From: UBA11865 sp035686605
GTDB lineage: Bacteria > Chloroflexota > Anaerolineae > Promineifilales > Promineifilaceae
Assembly: GCA_035686605.1 (NCBI GenBank)
Contig: DASRZI010000551.1
Span: forward strand, 1-5,481
Length of the DNA: 5,481 nt
Direction of reading: 5' to 3'
Shown: piece after piece, positions 5,432 through 5,481 of the stretch
Layout of the letters: every line of letters starts with the position of its first letter
Numbering within the stretch: position 1 is the stretch's first letter
Made by a program: the position numbers and the translations under genes
Notes under the pieces: generated by a model
The model's input: only the letters and a program-made list of their open reading frames with translations
Database searches by the model: none
Told to the model about the DNA's origin: nothing

Positions 5432-5481
5432 CATCCAAGTCTGAATATGCCGTCATCTCGGGGGAATGTGCGCACCATGGC

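Noticed and set aside
5460..5481. GGGGGAA (5460-5466) followed by ATG at 5477, a possible start of a gene after the kinase
   Set aside because: Fewer than two codons lie inside the window, and nothing can be tested.

Overview
The window most resembles a chromosomal segment from a Chloroflexota bacterium, perhaps of the Anaerolineae. The clues are a SecA2-type translocase ATPase beside a membrane-anchored Ser/Thr kinase with a Pro/Thr/Glu-rich linker and a C-terminal ectodomain whose wording (HVHFFFDT, GPWILYAGP, MCSLVAN, GNCFALP) I associate with proteins of that phylum. This placement is an inference from pattern memory, not a search. GC content is moderate, and there is no IS element, CRISPR array, tRNA or rRNA that I can see.

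Layout: (1) bases 1-73 may hold the last codons of a rightward gene, cut by the window edge. (2) A complete leftward msrA (peptide-methionine (S)-S-oxide reductase) occupies 79-648. (3) A 390-bp divergent intergenic region (649-1038) has several short dyads but only weak promoter candidates. (4) A rightward secA2-like gene runs 1039-3434. It is full length by homology (about 797 codons) but broken by an in-frame TAG at codon 71 and by a net -1 frame change near 2790-2805. Almost every translocase motif is still intact on both sides of the lesions. (5) A 227-bp gap (3435-3661) holds a perfect 10-bp palindrome, a bulged hairpin, a consensus TATAAT box and a leader hairpin. (6) A complete rightward transmembrane Ser/Thr protein kinase of 589 aa occupies 3662-5431. 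(7) The last 50 bases have no supportable gene.

The three genes do not form one operon. msrA is divergent from secA2, and the kinase appears to have its own promoter. MsrA repairs oxidised methionine in proteins. SecA2 would drive export of a subset of proteins through SecYEG if it were functional. The kinase would couple an extracytoplasmic domain to cytoplasmic phosphorylation. I see no direct functional link among them.

The points most worth a second look are the doubly interrupted but otherwise well conserved secA2, its zinc-domain-free hydrophobic C-terminus, and the kinase's unassigned ectodomain. I do not see convincing evidence of a wholly new multi-gene system.
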